From positions 1 to 14,867 of the forward strand of contig CAZDQM010000001.1 of assembly GCA_964507825.1 (NCBI GenBank): a stretch of DNA of 14,867 nucleotides, written 5' to 3'. The DNA comes from JAWVZS01 sp964507825. GTDB taxonomy: Archaea > Thermoproteota > Nitrososphaeria > Nitrososphaerales > Nitrosopumilaceae. The notes under the pieces were generated by a model. That model was not told the origin of the DNA, searched no databases, and was given only the letters and a program-made list of their open reading frames with translations. The position numbers were made by a program, and so were the translations under genes. Below are positions 13,661 to 14,867 of the stretch, one piece after another; the stretch's first letter is position 1; each line of letters begins with the position of its first letter.

Positions 13661-13921
13661 ATGGAAACCCCCGACCAGATAAAGATCGAGGATCGTCTCC
13701 AGACAGACCAAGAGGTGGCATCCGCCCCATCACTCCGTGTAGGCCAGTACGTACTGGATGACATGGACTTTCGAAAGGAACTGGCAAAGTCCATAGGGCT
13801 TGACAGGGTTCCGGATTTAGACCCAAAGGCATTTGACAACATCAAAGGGATCTTGTCAGAAGAATGGGGGGAGGGAAGGTTCGATGCCGTAAAAGCTGTT
13901 AGAGAAGTGAGAGGTTGGTAA
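13661..13921 (+). CDS. Putative antitoxin-like small protein (unrecognised)
   Basis: An 86-residue protein that I do not recognise. It is charged (many Asp, Glu, Lys), has no membrane segment and no clear ribbon-helix-helix or AbrB-like signature. Residues 1-25 look disordered. Predicted helices follow at about 35-46 (DFRKELAKSI), 57-68 (AFDNIKGILSEE) and 73-84 (FDAVKAVREV). It ends in Trp. Its size, acidity and a seven-base overlap with a following PIN-domain gene are the layout of vapBC-type toxin-antitoxin operons, where the first protein neutralises the PIN nuclease through a C-terminal helix. That role is inferred from context only. Start ATG 13661 is supported by a TATA box 27 bases upstream; no other in-frame ATG precedes it closely. 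Confidence 0.7.
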   Translation: METPDQIKIEDRLQTDQEVASAPSLRVGQYVLDDMDFRKELAKSIGLDRVPDLDPKAFDNIKGILSEEWGEGRFDAVKAVREVRGW

Positions 13922-14469
13922 GAAAGACTTACCTTGATTCCAGCATCCTACTGGCCGTATCGGCAGGCTTGGAGAAAGAACCGGATCAGTTCAGAATGGC
14001 TGGGCGCGTTCTGGATGAGATTGGGAGCGGTGATGCGCTGGGAACCGTATCATCACTGGCGCTGATGGAGATCATAACCGTAATGCGTGTAAAAAAAGGT
14101 AGGGAAACACATCTTTTGGATTCGATGCCCGACGATCAGCAGTCTGAGTTTGTGCTACGCGAAAGCAGATCAATGTACGGCAAGCTAATTGCAGAGCTTA
14201 TGAAGCTACCCGGCCTAAGGTTTGAACACGGGCAAAATATGGGCATGGGTACCGTCATGAAAAGTGCCCTGAACATAATCCATGAAACTGGGGGACATGT
14301 AAGGCCTGGCGGAAAGTCTCGGTTTAGCGGAGTAGGCACGGTTGACGTGCTTCACACGTTGCTGGCAAAAGACATGGGCTGTGATGAATTGGTAACTTTT
14401 GACAAGGGTTTTGACGAGATGGCCAAGATTGCCGCGTTTGAAGGCTTGACGTTCCGAATTCTGAATTGA
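13915..14469 (+). CDS. PIN-domain protein, VapC-like putative RNase toxin
   Basis: A 184-residue PIN-domain protein. Candidate metal-binding acids are Asp8 ('TYLDSSILL'), Glu52 ('LALMEIITVM'), Asp144 ('GVGTVDVLHTLLA') and Asp163 ('ELVTFDKGFDEMA'), the four-acid pattern of active PIN ribonucleases. It is longer than most VapC (about 130-140), with extra sequence between Glu52 and Asp144 that includes a long helical stretch (about 75-95) and a Gly-rich loop (107-140). The start must be the TTG at 13915, overlapping the upstream gene by seven bases, because the next Met lies after Asp8; GAGG immediately precedes it. Overlap implies translational coupling. Targets in VapC families are tRNA or rRNA; the target here is unknown. 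All four acids are present, so the gene looks functional, unlike its neighbours to the left. Confidence 0.82.
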   Translation: MVRKTYLDSSILLAVSAGLEKEPDQFRMAGRVLDEIGSGDALGTVSSLALMEIITVMRVKKGRETHLLDSMPDDQQSEFVLRESRSMYGKLIAELMKLPGLRFEHGQNMGMGTVMKSALNIIHETGGHVRPGGKSRFSGVGTVDVLHTLLAKDMGCDELVTFDKGFDEMAKIAAFEGLTFRILN

Positions 14470-14471
14470 GG

Positions 14472-14609
14472 ATGACTGAAGATATGCAGGTGCGGCGACA
14501 TCTCGATTGCATGCATAGTACTCGGAATAAAGATCCGATAATTGCCGCAACATGCTTGGATCGTGCACTTGGAACTGACGCTTGCAGTCTAATCGCCGCT
14601 GACACCTGA
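14472..14609 (+). pseudogene. Possible PIN-domain remnant or small ORF
   Basis: A 45-codon frame starting three bases after the PIN gene's stop. Its second half, 'KDPIIAATCLDRALGTDA' followed by 'CSLIAADT', resembles the 'D..IAA.AL....LVT.D' stretch of PIN domains, then stops. No upstream PIN half is present, so it could be a decayed fragment or chance. Shine-Dalgarno support is weak (TTGAGG directly before the ATG). Confidence 0.2.
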
Positions 14610-14736
14610 CGGTGCGTCCAAGACGGTATCCTGGCACGACCGTTCTGCGTCCTATTTTGAGCAGGTTGTCATGACGATTCCACATTGCGTGTCAAAAAGT
14701 GATGTAGAGGGCATTGGTTATGATGCACAACACCAT

Positions 14737-14757
14737 ACATCGACTAGTACTCGATGT
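14737..14757. promoter_or_regulatory. Inverted repeat, candidate operator
   Basis: ACATCGA and TCGATGT form perfect seven-base arms around a seven-base spacer (CTAGTAC). It lies immediately upstream of a TATA-like box at 14762. Confidence 0.4.
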
Positions 14758-14761
14758 TGAA

Positions 14762-14769
14762 CTATTTAA
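14762..14769 (+). promoter_or_regulatory. TATA-like box near right edge
   Basis: CTATTTAA would place transcription start near 14790, at the beginning of a GC-rich hairpin-forming stretch. The ATG at 14779 is too close to be its leaderless start. Confidence 0.4.
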
Positions 14770-14778
14770 CACCCACAC

Positions 14779-14867
14779 ATGGCCGTTTCGCACCGAGGTG
14801 CGCGTTTTTTGAGGACGGCCCAACGCGTGGGCGCGGCAGAGGCGTTCCTGCCCGACGTCGCACTGCT
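14779..14867 (+). CDS. Open frame running off the right edge, unrecognised
   Basis: ATG 14779 opens 29 codons without a stop to the window end (begins MAVSHRGARFLRT). I do not recognise it. The TATA-like box lies only about 14 bases before the ATG, too close, so either the true start is the in-frame GTG at 14827 or this is not coding but a structured RNA. Codon use is GC-rich, unlike the intact genes to the left. Confidence 0.2.
   Translation, partial: MAVSHRGARFLRTAQRVGAAEAFLPDVAL
14789..14810 (+). terminator. Hairpin with T-run, terminator-like
   Basis: CGCAC and GTGCG pair around CGAG and are followed by CG and six T. It may end transcripts from the left, or be the first stem of a structured transcript starting here. 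Confidence 0.35.

Overview
The window looks like a chromosomal stretch of an archaeon, most probably a Nitrososphaerota (Thaumarchaeota) ammonia-oxidiser-type genome. This rests on an Alba chromatin gene, TATA boxes placed 23-27 bases before start codons that lack a Shine-Dalgarno site (leaderless genes), Shine-Dalgarno sites only inside the operon, archaeal-type Sdh and ArgH proteins, and a fossil integrase of the kind I associate with this phylum. The phylum call comes from remembered protein resemblance, not from a search.

Left half (about 1-8235): ordinary, intact core genes. They are a HEAT-repeat protein (-), Alba (+), an isocitrate lyase/PEP mutase superfamily enzyme (-), a PadR-type regulator (-) with a perfect palindrome over its own start region, the divergent operon sdhA-sdhC-sdhD-sdhB (+), a small MIP18/DUF59 Fe-S assembly-type protein (-) and argH (+). 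The last two share a single symmetrical TATA box. Coupled starts (1-, 8- and 4-base overlaps) tie the sdh genes together. SdhA, SdhB and two small membrane anchors form the TCA cycle/respiratory complex II, and the DUF59 protein next door could help mature its clusters.

Middle (about 8236-13250): a graveyard of mobile or accessory DNA starting at the argH stop codon. It holds an IS481-like insertion sequence with recognisable inverted ends, two in-frame amber codons and two lost catalytic acids. Next come an intact 500-residue AAA_14/DUF4143-type ATPase (-) with three 34-base repeats in its promoter, a second AAA+ ATPase with an in-frame amber and a Walker B Glu-to-Lys change, a 9-base minisatellite in a higher-order duplication, and a tyrosine-integrase fossil with two frameshifts and a stop that runs into the minisatellite.

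Right end (about 13250-14867): a 22-base palindrome resembling tRNA-Gln parts, a two-gene cassette consistent with a toxin-antitoxin pair (unrecognised 86-residue protein plus a 184-residue PIN-domain protein), a possible PIN remnant, and at the edge a palindrome, a TATA-like box and a GC-rich stretch that can form three hairpins. These may be the start of a further gene or structured RNA cut off by the window.
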